64,000 bases of DNA from Pseudomonadota bacterium (GCA_015222805.1 JADFVZ010000020.1:24301-88300); one strand, 5' to 3'. Counted from the stretch's first letter, positions 31,863-40,921 are shown. Notes: generated by a model from the letters alone, not told the origin. Made by a program: numbers and translations.

Positions 31863-33626
31863 TTATTCACTAGCTCCCTGGAACGGATTCCAGTCTTTAT
31901 CTACTTCAATAATATTATTTTTAGCAGTATGAGATTCATATAACGCGATCATGCTTTCTAATTTCTCTGGGTTTTCTATTTCTAATGGGTGTGTTTCAGA
32001 TGGATCCGTTACTACATTATACAAGTGCCATTGGCCATCACCGAACATTCCAGTTCTTACTTTCATGGCTTTTAATTCCCCTTGCATAACATAACCATTT
32101 CCAAACAATTCAAATGCCCACCAGTCCTTTTCTGATCTTACGACTTCCGATGTTCCATCTAAAAATGGCTTCATGCTTATTCCGCTTGGAGGTACAATTT
32201 CCCTACCCTTGTATTCGGTCATAGGATGCTTAATATTTGCATATTCGAGAATAGTCATTGGGATATCTTTTGCATACGCAACAGCGTTAGATTTTTCACC
32301 TGAACGAGCGTATTTTTCATTAAATGCGCCAGGGGGAACCACCATCATTGGTACTCTAATCCCACCTTCACCAATAAACCATTTCCACCATTGCAGTCCA
32401 CCTGTTGCGGCATTTGCCCACGATGTGCCAATGACATTTTCTGAATTGGCTGTACCAATTGCCTCAAAAGAAGAATCAAATTGATTTTCAATCCATTTTG
32501 CCAGCTCTGGATTACCTGTTTTTGGATTGGTAGGCTCTAATCCTTCTGGTCCATTATCAGTTACATAGACAATCAATGTATTGTCTAGCTGACCAGATGC
32601 TTTAAGGTAATCTAAAATCTGACCTATTCTAGAATCTTGGTCTTCAATCATTGCAGCATAAGTCGCCATTATTTTTGCTTGTTTTTCTTTATCTTCTTGT
32701 GAGAGGCTTTCCCACTTTCTTGTTAGATTGTTAAATGGTGCTTCTGTTGCTTTGTGAGAGATTAACCCGTGTTCTTTGAGGCTCTCGTATCTAGCTTTCT
32801 TCAACCCTGCATACCCTAATTCCAGGTATTTAGGATAATATTTCATAATCAACTCTTCAGGAGCTTGAATAGGGAAATGCGCAGTTGTAAATGCCATATA
32901 CGCAAACCAGGGTTTATCTTTTTTAACCCCATCTTTTATAAACTCTAGCATTTGGTTTGTGTAGATTTCGCCAGAATATATTCCATCAGGCCTGTCGTAT
33001 GCTTCTCCGTTTAGTGTCCATTCTTCAACACGTTTTTTATTTAAGCCATCTGGATCGTGAAAATCGGGTGTCATGGCTAAATTATTCCAGTGATTTGAAC
33101 CTCCAGAATAAATACCAAACTCTTTGGTAAATCCAAATCCTAAAGGCCCTTTGCTTCCTGGTTTGTCACCGCCCAGGTGCCATTTTCCAACTTTGTAAAC
33201 TTCATAGCCTTCATCTTTCAATAATTCAGAAATAGTGACAGCATCATCAGTTAAGTAAGTTTCATATCCCTTCTTTCCCCTGGTTGGAGGATATACAGAA
33301 TAATCAAAAGCACCCAGGCCTACTTCGATACTATCATTTCCAGTAAAAAGCATTGACCTGGTAACAGAGCAAACGGGTGATACATGAAAGTTTGTAAAGC
33401 GGATGCCTGCATCAGCAAGTTTATTCATATTCGGAGTTTTAACTTCTGAGCCAAAAGCGCCAATGTCTCCAAAAGCAGTATCGTCACCAACCAGCAATAA
33501 AATATTTGGCTTCTTTGCTATTTCAGTTGAAGGTTGTTCCTGGTTGGGAGCTTGTGTGCTGCAAGCAGTTAAAAATATACTGATCACAGTAAAAATAAGG
33601 GTGGTAAAAAAATATGGTTTTCTCAT
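31863..33626 (-). CDS. lipoprotein arylsulfatase, type I formylglycine family
   Basis: A 587-residue type I sulfatase starting at ATG 33626, with GGAA upstream. The signal peptide ends in lipobox LTAC (Cys22), so it is probably lipid-anchored. The catalytic core is present: LLLVGDDTAFGDIGAFG with the metal Asp pair (about residues 44-60), the nucleophile Cys86 in CSVTRSMLFTG (the usual CxPSR/CxTR site that is converted to formylglycine), KVGKWHLGG with the catalytic Lys, and VTDNGPEG with the late Asp-Asn metal pair. The Pro-Ser of the classical motif is Val-Thr. No maturation enzyme is nearby, so one must be encoded elsewhere. Codon use is more AT-rich than the flanking operon. The gene diverges from a LysR regulator. 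Confidence 0.93.
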   Translation of the reverse strand: MRKPYFFTTLIFTVISIFLTACSTQAPNQEQPSTEIAKKPNILLLVGDDTAFGDIGAFGSEVKTPNMNKLADAGIRFTNFHVSPVCSVTRSMLFTGNDSIEVGLGAFDYSVYPPTRGKKGYETYLTDDAVTISELLKDEGYEVYKVGKWHLGGDKPGSKGPLGFGFTKEFGIYSGGSNHWNNLAMTPDFHDPDGLNKKRVEEWTLNGEAYDRPDGIYSGEIYTNQMLEFIKDGVKKDKPWFAYMAFTTAHFPIQAPEELIMKYYPKYLELGYAGLKKARYESLKEHGLISHKATEAPFNNLTRKWESLSQEDKEKQAKIMATYAAMIEDQDSRIGQILDYLKASGQLDNTLIVYVTDNGPEGLEPTNPKTGNPELAKWIENQFDSSFEAIGTANSENVIGTSWANAATGGLQWWKWFIGEGGIRVPMMVVPPGAFNEKYARSGEKSNAVAYAKDIPMTILEYANIKHPMTEYKGREIVPPSGISMKPFLDGTSEVVRSEKDWWAFELFGNGYVMQGELKAMKVRTGMFGDGQWHLYNVVTDPSETHPLEIENPEKLESMIALYESHTAKNNIIEVDKDWNPFQGASE

Positions 33627-33811
33627 GAGTTCCATCTTGTGTTATGAACTGATTAGCCGTGAAATTAAAGTCTATTCGTTGGCCCTAAGGTGTTACGACA
33701 TTAAACCAGAAGCTGAAATCATCTAAATGGTTAACTTCGCAGCATAATACATTACGCAATTTAGCCATGTAAAATGCATTGTAATGTTACATGTGATACC
33801 TTAAATGCATT
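33627..33811. promoter_or_regulatory. divergent sulfatase/LysR control region
   Basis: About 185 bases between two divergent genes. ATGTAA (33767-33772) and TTACAT (33787-33792) form an inverted pair, with AATGCATT at 33773-33780 between them and again at 33804-33811 just before the lysR ATG. LysR proteins typically bind interrupted dyads in such divergent regions, so this is a plausible operator. This is inference only. Confidence 0.4.
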
Positions 33812-34756
33812 ATGACTACATTAACTCAATTAGCTCATGCAATTGCACTATATGAATACGGTAATTTCCGGCGGGCTGCAGAATCACAGCATATCAGTCA
33901 GCCAGCCTTTTCTCGAAGTATTCAAAAACTTGAGATATTACTAGAAGTAAAGTTATTTAATCGCCAACGAGGTGGCAGCATAACGCCGACAATATATGGT
34001 GAGTCATTATTGATTCGTGCAAAAACCATCTTTGGGGAGACTGATGAGTTAAAACGTGAAATTCAACTTCTTAAAAGTGTTGATACTGGTAATTTGTCTA
34101 TTGCTATCGGACCACATGCTGCAGAAACATCAGCTAATAAAGCCTTAGCCGAGCTAGCCAAATTACATCCAAATGTACAATATAAGACTATCGTTACTAG
34201 CTGGCGTGAGGTGACTGATCTTGTGTTATCTGGTGAAGTTGATATTGGGATCGCTGAGATTTCTATGGCGAAAGAGATTGATGAGGTAGAGGTAGAGCTA
34301 ATTGCTCAACATGATATGGTCTACTTCTGTCGAAAAGGCCATCCATTGTCACAATGCAACAAATTTTTAAAATCAGAGCTTAATAACTATCCTCTGGTAT
34401 CACTTCGGCTACCACCTCGTGCAAAAGATCTGATTTTAGGCCAGCATTCAATAGAAGCAAAATCAGGAGATGTAATTCCATCCATTGAGATAGATAACAT
34501 TAGTTCGGCGAGAGCGATTGTATCAGGGTGTGATGCTATTAGTATTGCTTCTCCTTTGCAATTAGAACCATGGCTTGCTAGTGGAGAGATACAAATTTTA
34601 CCTTGCGGTGATACTCAGCTTAAGTTGGGATATGGTTTTATTTTCTTACGGGATCGCATGTTATCGCCATCGACAGAATTGTATATGCAAAAGGTTAGAA
34701 CCCTTGAAACAGATTTGATGCAAAAAAATAAATTATTACTAGATAGATTTACATAA
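33812..34756 (+). CDS. LysR-family transcriptional regulator
   Basis: A 314-residue LysR regulator. The N-terminal winged helix-turn-helix (FRRAAESQHISQPAFSRSIQKLE, about residues 19-41) is followed by a linker helix and a substrate-binding domain with two Rossmann-like halves (about residues 90-290, VDIGIAEISMA, IVSGCDAISIASP). It is divergent from the sulfatase and probably controls it, perhaps in response to a sulfated substrate or its product; the ligand is unknown. The base composition is AT-rich like the sulfatase, so both probably arrived together. The end of the gene shows no terminator. Confidence 0.92.
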   Translation: MTTLTQLAHAIALYEYGNFRRAAESQHISQPAFSRSIQKLEILLEVKLFNRQRGGSITPTIYGESLLIRAKTIFGETDELKREIQLLKSVDTGNLSIAIGPHAAETSANKALAELAKLHPNVQYKTIVTSWREVTDLVLSGEVDIGIAEISMAKEIDEVEVELIAQHDMVYFCRKGHPLSQCNKFLKSELNNYPLVSLRLPPRAKDLILGQHSIEAKSGDVIPSIEIDNISSARAIVSGCDAISIASPLQLEPWLASGEIQILPCGDTQLKLGYGFIFLRDRMLSPSTELYMQKVRTLETDLMQKNKLLLDRFT

Positions 34757-34868
34757 TGTTGGGCCAAATCAGTCGATTTTAAGTAACGTTGCTTGTATTT
34801 CTGTCAGCAATCTTCAACTTCAACTCATGGCAAAAACGGGAGTGCTTCTGTCGAGTGCCTATCCTGCC
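34757..34868. other. unassigned spacer between lysR and the broken gene copy
   Basis: 112 bases with no coding potential recognised. It carries the left junction of the duplicated segment, TATTACAGG, beginning at 34869; no inverted repeat or target-site duplication was seen at the junction. Confidence 0.5.
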
Positions 34869-35170
34869 TATTACAGGAAGACCGTATGCATACCGACACC
34901 TATGACTCAATCATTTCCGCCATTGGTCAGTCCGGTGACTTCAGCTTCCTGCCACAGGAAATCTCCGATTAACTGAAACAGCATTGGGGTAAATTCGAAG
35001 TCGATCAGCGCCAGCTTACAGCGGTTGGCAAGATATTTATTGGCGGTGATATTGCCAATGATGTTGCCGGTGGCAAAAATGCGGCAATAGGTATTGATGC
35101 ATTTGTGAATTCCTGATAGATCTGGTCTTTTTCTAAAACTCGAAATGCCAGCCTCTTTAGTGCTGGTCTA
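34869..35170 (+). pseudogene. decayed second copy of the 3' end of the ferredoxin-flavoprotein gene
   Basis: This stretch aligns with 31522 to about 31850 through the last part of the coding region, the stop and a degraded terminator. In the first 200 aligned bases I count about ten differences. Eight are synonymous in the parent frame, one changes Arg to Leu and one (CAA to TAA) is a premature stop. A 21-base deletion lies between two TTGCCGATG-type repeats present in the parent. No start or 5' part is present. The synonymous bias shows that the sequence had evolved as a working gene before it was broken; it is therefore a diverged allele, not a fresh self-duplication. Confidence 0.9.
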
Positions 35171-35596
35171 TTTACGTTGTGATAGACCATAAACTACCAT
35201 TGCACACCCAAATACCATTGTAAGGCCTACACTTACAAGGCCGAATGTTATTAATTGCTCTTGCCAGATTTCACCGTTGTAGCCCTTGCCTGCAATAGGT
35301 GTCATTTCACTAGTACCTAATATTGCTGCTAGCGTTATGAAAAACCAATTAGCAAAAGTACCGTACAGTATGAGCCAGAAAGCTATTTTCTCCAGCCTTG
35401 GGGAAAGCACAACATATGACCATGCTGCACCGAGGGCAATAAGGAAAGTGCCGTTCATCATACCTTCAAGATGGCTTGCCAGGCCCATTCGAGGGTTCAC
35501 AAACCCTGGAACAACAAATCCCGTAAATAAACCAAATAAAAAAAGGATTGCTCCAGCCGCGATCATCTTTCTTTGAGTAGCATTATTCATAGGCAT
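35168..35596 (-). CDS. small membrane protein resembling HAB mutase / styrene-oxide isomerase family
   Basis: A 142-residue integral membrane protein with four helices. Its pattern (LFLFGLFTGFVVPGFVNPRMG, about residues 18-38, and SHLEGMMNGTFLIALG, about 41-56, then WQEQLITFGLVSVG) resembles hydroxylaminobenzene mutase and styrene-oxide isomerase relatives, whose conserved His/Glu/Asn near the second helix are present here (HLEGMMNG). Function is not established for this branch, so it may be a non-catalytic relative. It ends at the degraded repeat of the respiratory gene and is transcribed toward it. Confidence in the fold class is moderate, low for the reaction. Confidence 0.65.
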   Translation of the reverse strand: MPMNNATQRKMIAAGAILFLFGLFTGFVVPGFVNPRMGLASHLEGMMNGTFLIALGAAWSYVVLSPRLEKIAFWLILYGTFANWFFITLAAILGTSEMTPIAGKGYNGEIWQEQLITFGLVSVGLTMVFGCAMVVYGLSQRK

Positions 35597-35609
35597 CTAA
35601 TAACCTTTG

Positions 35610-36146
35610 TTAAGTGGTGCGGCGAATCCGCGTTTGGTGGAGCCAGTTTTCGGGTGAAACCGACTTAAACGATTTGGTATGCATGCTCCTCACTGCAATA
35701 CGTTTGGAAATGTCCTTCAATCGCATTTTCTCCAGGTCCTCTTCTTGAATCTCTTCGGGGTCATTAGTCTTCCGGTATGGGCAATTTCCATCAACTAACA
35801 TTCTGAGACTAAAGAGGTATTCTTTCGCGATAGCCTGATACTCCTCATCCGAAGTCAGGATATCCACCGAGAGGGTCTCTGGACTTTTACCGGTAATTTT
35901 ATTAATGGCCTCAGATAATTCATTCTCCAACTGGTCGCGGCTCAAGCCCACAACGGAAAATCCGGGCATTTCTAATATCGTGATGGTTGCCTGGTTTTCG
36001 ATTTTAACTACATCTAAAATCCGATTCCCCCATTCTGAACAGTCTTTAAGAGCGCTTCTGACAACAATGTAACTACCCTCAGCGGCGGTTTGAGCCATAC
36101 CAATAGTTGGGCTGGAAATTAGCAAAATGTAGAGAATTATTTTCAT
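35610..36146 (-). CDS. hypothetical secreted protein
   Basis: A 178-residue protein from ATG 36146 with a hydrophobic signal peptide (IILYILLISSPTIGMAQ). A central segment (LDVVKIENQATITILEMPG, then SVVGLSRDQLENELSEAI) vaguely recalls the N-terminal part of polysaccharide export proteins (Wza-like), but the similarity is short and I do not assign it. The C-terminus is rich in charged residues and ends in basic RIRRTT. It sits in the AT-richer accessory segment, 13 bases from the next gene on the same strand. A longer frame from a TTG at 36164 is not supported by a ribosome site. Confidence 0.5.
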   Translation of the reverse strand: MKIILYILLISSPTIGMAQTAAEGSYIVVRSALKDCSEWGNRILDVVKIENQATITILEMPGFSVVGLSRDQLENELSEAINKITGKSPETLSVDILTSDEEYQAIAKEYLFSLRMLVDGNCPYRKTNDPEEIQEEDLEKMRLKDISKRIAVRSMHTKSFKSVSPENWLHQTRIRRTT

Positions 36147-36233
36147 GCCGTATAACGCACACAATAAACGGCACAGAACTTCTGCATCCAGCGAGCAGGG
36201 GGAGCATATTTGATTGTCTGGTTAGGGTTGTGT

Positions 36234-36605
36234 TTAGAATGGGGCACAGGGTGTTCCTTGATGAAATTCCATTTGCCAACCACAATTATTTTTCTTCCAA
36301 ATAGAGCTACGAAGCGAATAATGGATGGTTTCTTTAGCTGGAAATTTTATTGTTGCCCTATATATGAGTTGAACAACATTTTCTTCCAGTTCACGCACCT
36401 CAAAACTGTTTGAAGTGAATTCTGGTGAGGTTTCACCTGGTATCCTTGCTAGAGCTTCAGCTTTGCCAAAGCTATCACCAGTACTTGTAAATTCTAAGAA
36501 ATTGTCAGAGAGCAAGTAGCTTAGCTCTGATTCTGACGATCTGATTTCAGGTTTTAAAAGGTATAGTTCCAGTTTTATTAGTTTATGTTCTAAATTTTTC
36601 TCCAT
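36234..36605 (-). CDS. SnoaL/DUF4440-type NTF2-like protein
   Basis: A 123-residue cytoplasmic protein with the NTF2-like cone fold pattern: an N-terminal helix pair (LEHKLIKLELYLLKPEIRSS), then LLSDNFLEFTSTGDSFGKAEAL (about residues 31-52) typical of DUF4440/SnoaL-like proteins, a strand VVQLIYRATI, and a C-terminal SIWKKNNCGWQMEFHQGTP strand. These fold members bind small molecules or hydrolyse them; no catalytic set can be named. It is a stand-alone gene in the accessory segment and converges with nothing recognised. The role is unknown. Confidence 0.68.
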   Translation of the reverse strand: MEKNLEHKLIKLELYLLKPEIRSSESELSYLLSDNFLEFTSTGDSFGKAEALARIPGETSPEFTSNSFEVRELEENVVQLIYRATIKFPAKETIHYSLRSSIWKKNNCGWQMEFHQGTPCAPF

Positions 36606-36976
36606 GAATTGATTGTAACCCTAACTTTGAATTAGGTGAAAATACCTGATTACCTGGGAAATATTCCATATATGCAGAGCCATTTAATACATCTTGTATT
36701 TAAGACTGTTGATTTGCAAGAGGATTTTTTGTTTTATGTGTTTTTCCTCTATATTTATCACTGCGATCCTGTTTGCTGTTCAAGAATGAATTCTGAGCCC
36801 AGTGAATATATTGGATGACGTATCATCTCAGTATTAGCTCACTTACCGGCATGTGTTAACGGGGCAATAGTGAATTATGCAGGATTATTCTTAATTGTTT
36901 GGTGCGGATTATTACTAAGTTGGTTAGTCTGTTTAAAGCTCTCAACAATTCTAAACAAAATAAGGCCTGATGGACC
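36606..36976. other. gene-free AT-rich stretch at the right side of the accessory segment
   Basis: About 370 bases, AT-rich, with only short reading frames that carry no recognisable signal. No tRNA, integrase site, inverted repeat or terminator was found. It probably contains the promoter of the 36977 gene. Confidence 0.5.
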
Positions 36977-37417
36977 ATGAAGTTTATCCCACCATTTATG
37001 CATTTTATGTTTGCCGTTTTGACCACTTACTTGTTGGCTAGTATGGTCGGAACACAGTTGGTGCTGGCAGATATTTTGAGTTTTGGCCTTAGGGTTTCGT
37101 TGAGAGACAGGCTTCTCGCCACTGTTCACGATCTAGTTGGCCTGATGCCCGCTTTATTCCTGTTGATCACGGGAGCTTTCCTGGTTGCGTTCGTGGTCGC
37201 GGCTTTGTGTAGGCGGTTCCTGGGCGGCAAGCAAGACTGGTGGTATCTGGCTGCGGGTTTTACTTCGTTACCTGCCGCGTTGATGCTGATTAAATACTTT
37301 ATGGGCGCTACATTGTTTGCTGCAGCACGGACGAGTTTCGGTATGTTGCTTATTGCCCTTTGTGGCCTCGCTGGTGGTTGGGTATATACCCGCCTGTCTC
37401 AAAACAGGGGTGTTTAA
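36977..37417 (+). CDS. hypothetical four-helix membrane protein
   Basis: A 146-residue integral membrane protein with about four hydrophobic helices (residues 8-33, 52-77, 89-106, 116-138). I do not recognise the family. Its stop is immediately followed by the ATG of the PQQ-type sugar dehydrogenase with no spacer, so the two are one transcription unit. A membrane partner that receives electrons or anchors the dehydrogenase is conceivable, but no heme or quinone motif is visible. Confidence 0.68.
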   Translation: MKFIPPFMHFMFAVLTTYLLASMVGTQLVLADILSFGLRVSLRDRLLATVHDLVGLMPALFLLITGAFLVAFVVAALCRRFLGGKQDWWYLAAGFTSLPAALMLIKYFMGATLFAAARTSFGMLLIALCGLAGGWVYTRLSQNRGV

Positions 37418-38509
37418 ATGAAGCACCTACTCAAAGTCTTTCTGCTATGTCTCCTCCTGGGAACAGCCAGTGCCGGGGAGTATAAAATTGAACTGGTAGC
37501 CGATGGTTTATCCTATCCGTGGGCCATAGCCTTTTTACCGGATGGAGACATGCTGGTAACAGAACGCTCTGGACAACTGCGCCGTATAAGTAACGGGAAA
37601 CTCCAGCAACAGGCTATCGGCAATCTGCCCGATATGTTTGTAGGCGGGCAGGGTGGTTTGATGGATATCATCCTTGATCCCGACTTTGCACTAAATCAGC
37701 GCTTATACATTTCATTATCAACGGGTACGAAAAGTGCAAATTCAACCCGGGTCATCAGTGCAAGACTTATAGAGAATACACTTAAAGACATCAACATTAT
37801 TTTCACAGCATCGACCAGTAAAGATACACCCCATCATTTTGGCGGGCGGCTGGCATTTTTACCCGATCAGACGTTACTGATTACAGTGGGAGAGGGTTTT
37901 GATTATCGTGAAAAAGCACAATCCCTGGATAACCATTTCGGTAAATTGATTCGAATAAATAAAGACGGTACGATTCCTTCCGATAATCCCTTTATAGGCC
38001 GTGAGGGGGCGTTACCTGAAATTTGGAGCTATGGTCACCGTAACCCTCAAGGCCTGCTGGTTTCCGCTGATGGCACTGTCTGGCTGCACGAACACGGCCC
38101 TCGCGGTGGTGATGAACTGAATATTATTGAACCCGGTAATAACTACGGCTGGCCGGCGATCAGCTTTGGCATGGATTATTCTGGCGCCTATGTTACGCCC
38201 TATACCGAGGCCCCCGGAATGCAACAGCCGGTGATTCACTGGACACCCTCTATTGCACCTTCCGGATTTTGCGAATACACAGGTGCTGTTTTTGAAAACT
38301 GGAAAGGTAATTTGTTTGTAGCTACCCTGGCAGAAAAGAGTGTCCGCCGACTGGTTATGCAAGGCGGCAAGGTGGCGTCACAGGAAATCCTGTTCACTGA
38401 ACTCGACCAGAGAATTCGTGAAGTCAGGGCTTCAGCCGATGGCTACCTTTACCTGTTGACTGATAGTGAAGACGGTCAGCTGTTAAGAGTGTCACCCTCG
38501 GTTAATTAA
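37418..38509 (+). CDS. periplasmic PQQ-dependent sugar dehydrogenase (YliI/sGDH-like)
   Basis: A 363-residue secreted beta-propeller protein with signal peptide (residues 1-19, ending GTASA). Motifs of the soluble glucose/aldose dehydrogenase family are present: YPWAIAFLPDGDMLVTERSG, the catalytic-histidine region HHFGGRLAF, IWSYGHRNPQGL and EHGPRGGDELNIIEPGNNYGWP (Asp/Glu/Asn calcium and PQQ contacts). It probably oxidises aldoses in the periplasm; the physiological substrate is unknown. PQQ must come from elsewhere, since no pqq genes are in the window. It is coupled to the membrane gene upstream. Confidence 0.9.
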   Translation: MKHLLKVFLLCLLLGTASAGEYKIELVADGLSYPWAIAFLPDGDMLVTERSGQLRRISNGKLQQQAIGNLPDMFVGGQGGLMDIILDPDFALNQRLYISLSTGTKSANSTRVISARLIENTLKDINIIFTASTSKDTPHHFGGRLAFLPDQTLLITVGEGFDYREKAQSLDNHFGKLIRINKDGTIPSDNPFIGREGALPEIWSYGHRNPQGLLVSADGTVWLHEHGPRGGDELNIIEPGNNYGWPAISFGMDYSGAYVTPYTEAPGMQQPVIHWTPSIAPSGFCEYTGAVFENWKGNLFVATLAEKSVRRLVMQGGKVASQEILFTELDQRIREVRASADGYLYLLTDSEDGQLLRVSPSVN

Positions 38510-38597
38510 GCCCTGTCTATATTTAGGACTTAAAGTCCCTGGTATCACTGGAAAACACTCGAACTACCCAATGCTGTGCATGAATAGACCAGAGGTC

Positions 38598-40781
38598 TCA
38601 CTGGTAAACTATTTCCATTTCATCAAGCACATTATCGGCACCGTCCACATACTCCATCACCCAGAGCATATAGCGTGAATCAACACTAATTGACCGGTTT
38701 AGGTCATTGTCGTAATCCCAGTCACCAATGATGCTTTCATAAACGCCATCAAATACCAGGCCAACAAATTCTGCCCTTGCATTTAATGTTGGTGAGCCTG
38801 AGTTACCGCCGGTGATATCCAGTGTACCCAGGTAATTTACCGGGACTGAACCGAGGTCCTTTTTGAGGTATTTCCCGTACTGCTGTTTTTCGATTAACTC
38901 CAGCAGTTTTTGCGGGGAAGCGAATGGATATTCACCTGTTTGCTTGGCAGCTATACCTTCCAGCATTGTGAAAGGTGTTGCGGTGATACCATCCTCGGGT
39001 GAATAACCTTTTACATTGCCATAGGTGATCCTGAGGGTGCTGTTGGCATCGGCATAAACCGGTAGTCCTTGATCATTATAAAATGCGATCAGGGCTTGCA
39101 TGTATTTTGGACGGTAAGCCTGGATATCACCAGATAGTGCTTTAGCCTTTTCACTAATTGCTTCCCTTTCCTTAAATGTGGCCACGGCCAGTTTGATAAA
39201 GGGGTCGCTGCTGTTGTTGAATTCTGCCGGTGACTTATTCATCCAGGCCAGGCGGGTTTCTTCATCGCCCAGTTTTGTTTCAGCAAACATACCATCGAGT
39301 AATTTTCGTAATGACTCGATACTGGATTCTTTGCTTATATCAAAAAAGTTATCCAGGGATTTGACATGCTGAATATGCGGGATGGTGGCATACAACTTGA
39401 TAAAGTGCAGGAGTAAAGCTTTGTCAATGTCACTATCATAACGGCGATCTATAGATTTCATGCGCTGCTCAAAACGTGGTAGATCACGCAACTGATAGCC
39501 GCTATCTCGTTCGAGATCAGGTTTTTGGGATTCATTAGCCAGTTTATACAAGGCGTAGGCCGTACTCATCATGGTGGTTCTTCCCATATAAGCCAGTACC
39601 ATGTCCCGATCCTGGTATTCCTGGCCTTGCAGTATCAGCTGCTCGAGTTCTTTTAAAGAAGAACTATAGAGCTTACTGCGATCAGGTAGCTCTGCTATCC
39701 AGCTGGATAAATCTTTTTCCAGTTGGTCTTTGCGCTGCTGGGTAGTACCTTTGTTATAGCTGGTTATCATGCTGCCGTAATTCTTAGCATAGTTAGCCAG
39801 GCCGGCGAGATTACTCTCATACTTGATGCGTGTGTCGCTGCCCACAGCACAATTGGACTTAATGATATCGATATAATCTTCACGGTAGGCTTTAGCCGTT
39901 GGATAAGACCAGGTGAATTGATTTTTTACTTCGGCTGCGGTTCTATAGCGATTGGTCCGGCCGGGATAACCCAGGACCATAATATAGTCACCTTCGGCAA
40001 CACCTTTTGCGCTAATTATTAAATGGTGCTCCGGTTCATAAGGAACATTATCTTCATTATAATCTGCTGGTTGGCCGTCTTTGCCTACATAAGCACGGTA
40101 GAACCCAAAATCTCCGGTATGCCGTGGCCACATCCAGTTATCAACATTGCCGCCAAATTTACCAATACTGGTGGCAGGAGCGTATACCAGGCGTACATCC
40201 CGAATCATTAACTGCTTAAACAGGTAATATTCCATGCCGCCGTGGAAGTTAACTACCCGGCAGCGATAACGGTCATCGTGTTCACATTCCGCAACCAGGG
40301 TTTTGCTGTTTTTATCAATTGTTTTATAGCGTTCAATACCAGAAATGCCAGTACCCATGTCACCGGTTATATCTGCGGTAACTTGAGTTATTTCTTCGGT
40401 GACATAGACTCGTGAACCCGGGGTGGCCTGTAGTTCCTGGTTGAGTGTCTTTGCCAGGAAACCTTTTTTTAATAAATTATTCTTTTCAGTGGAATTGTAT
40501 TGAACTGATCCGTATACACAATGATGATTGGTGGCTATCAGCCCCTTTGGGGAGACGAAAGACGCTGTGCAGCCTCCCAGGCTAACTATCGCCCCCATCG
40601 GAAACCCGGTTAATTCTGTGAGCGTACCGGGATCAAGCTCTAGCCCGGCAGTTTTTAACTGTTGCGCAATTTCCGGCAGTTGCTGTGGTTGCCACATGCC
40701 TTCATCTGCCTGGCCTGAGGCAGCAAGAAAAGTGATGCAAAGGGTTGCGTAGACAGCGAGACGGCTGATGTTTCGATTCAT
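38598..40781 (-). CDS. S46 family dipeptidyl-peptidase (DPP7/DPP11 type)
   Basis: A 727-residue exported serine peptidase with signal peptide (residues 1-25). The chymotrypsin-fold triad is seen as His in IATNHHCVYG (His86/His87), with the serine in TGGNSGSPTLNA near residue 650. The segment VFDGVYES after the serine has Gly where DPP11 enzymes carry Arg, suggesting DPP7-like preference for hydrophobic P1 residues; this specificity call is from memory of the family. S46 enzymes are known mainly from Bacteroidetes and some gammaproteobacteria such as Xanthomonadales. It stands alone and uses its own start with a downstream convergent gene. Confidence 0.93.
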   Translation of the reverse strand: MNRNISRLAVYATLCITFLAASGQADEGMWQPQQLPEIAQQLKTAGLELDPGTLTELTGFPMGAIVSLGGCTASFVSPKGLIATNHHCVYGSVQYNSTEKNNLLKKGFLAKTLNQELQATPGSRVYVTEEITQVTADITGDMGTGISGIERYKTIDKNSKTLVAECEHDDRYRCRVVNFHGGMEYYLFKQLMIRDVRLVYAPATSIGKFGGNVDNWMWPRHTGDFGFYRAYVGKDGQPADYNEDNVPYEPEHHLIISAKGVAEGDYIMVLGYPGRTNRYRTAAEVKNQFTWSYPTAKAYREDYIDIIKSNCAVGSDTRIKYESNLAGLANYAKNYGSMITSYNKGTTQQRKDQLEKDLSSWIAELPDRSKLYSSSLKELEQLILQGQEYQDRDMVLAYMGRTTMMSTAYALYKLANESQKPDLERDSGYQLRDLPRFEQRMKSIDRRYDSDIDKALLLHFIKLYATIPHIQHVKSLDNFFDISKESSIESLRKLLDGMFAETKLGDEETRLAWMNKSPAEFNNSSDPFIKLAVATFKEREAISEKAKALSGDIQAYRPKYMQALIAFYNDQGLPVYADANSTLRITYGNVKGYSPEDGITATPFTMLEGIAAKQTGEYPFASPQKLLELIEKQQYGKYLKKDLGSVPVNYLGTLDITGGNSGSPTLNARAEFVGLVFDGVYESIIGDWDYDNDLNRSISVDSRYMLWVMEYVDGADNVLDEMEIVYQ

Positions 40782-40921
40782 GAGAATTTCCTTAAGCGTA
40801 TTTATACTTTAAACAAACTTGTGATGATGTTTTGCTTTGAATAACTGATACTGTAATAAATGTCATATAAGTCGGGTCTGATCTATGTCACAATACTGTG
40901 ATGTTTAAAGGATAAGTAAAA

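Noticed and set aside
31522-35170. Composite transposon or integrative element around the sulfatase
   Set aside because: No transposase, integrase, tRNA or terminal inverted repeat is seen at the junctions.
35005-35190. Small minus-strand gene resembling another at 31658-31870
   Set aside because: Both are antisense shadows of the duplicated flavoprotein 3' end; their likeness led to recognition of the duplication.
36636-36818. 60-codon plus-strand frame
   Set aside because: No ribosome site, odd composition and no family resemblance; listed as gene-free.
38530-38597. Terminator between the sugar dehydrogenase and S46 genes
   Set aside because: Only short palindromes (GGACTT/AAGTCC, CCAG/CTGG) without GC-rich stem or U-run.
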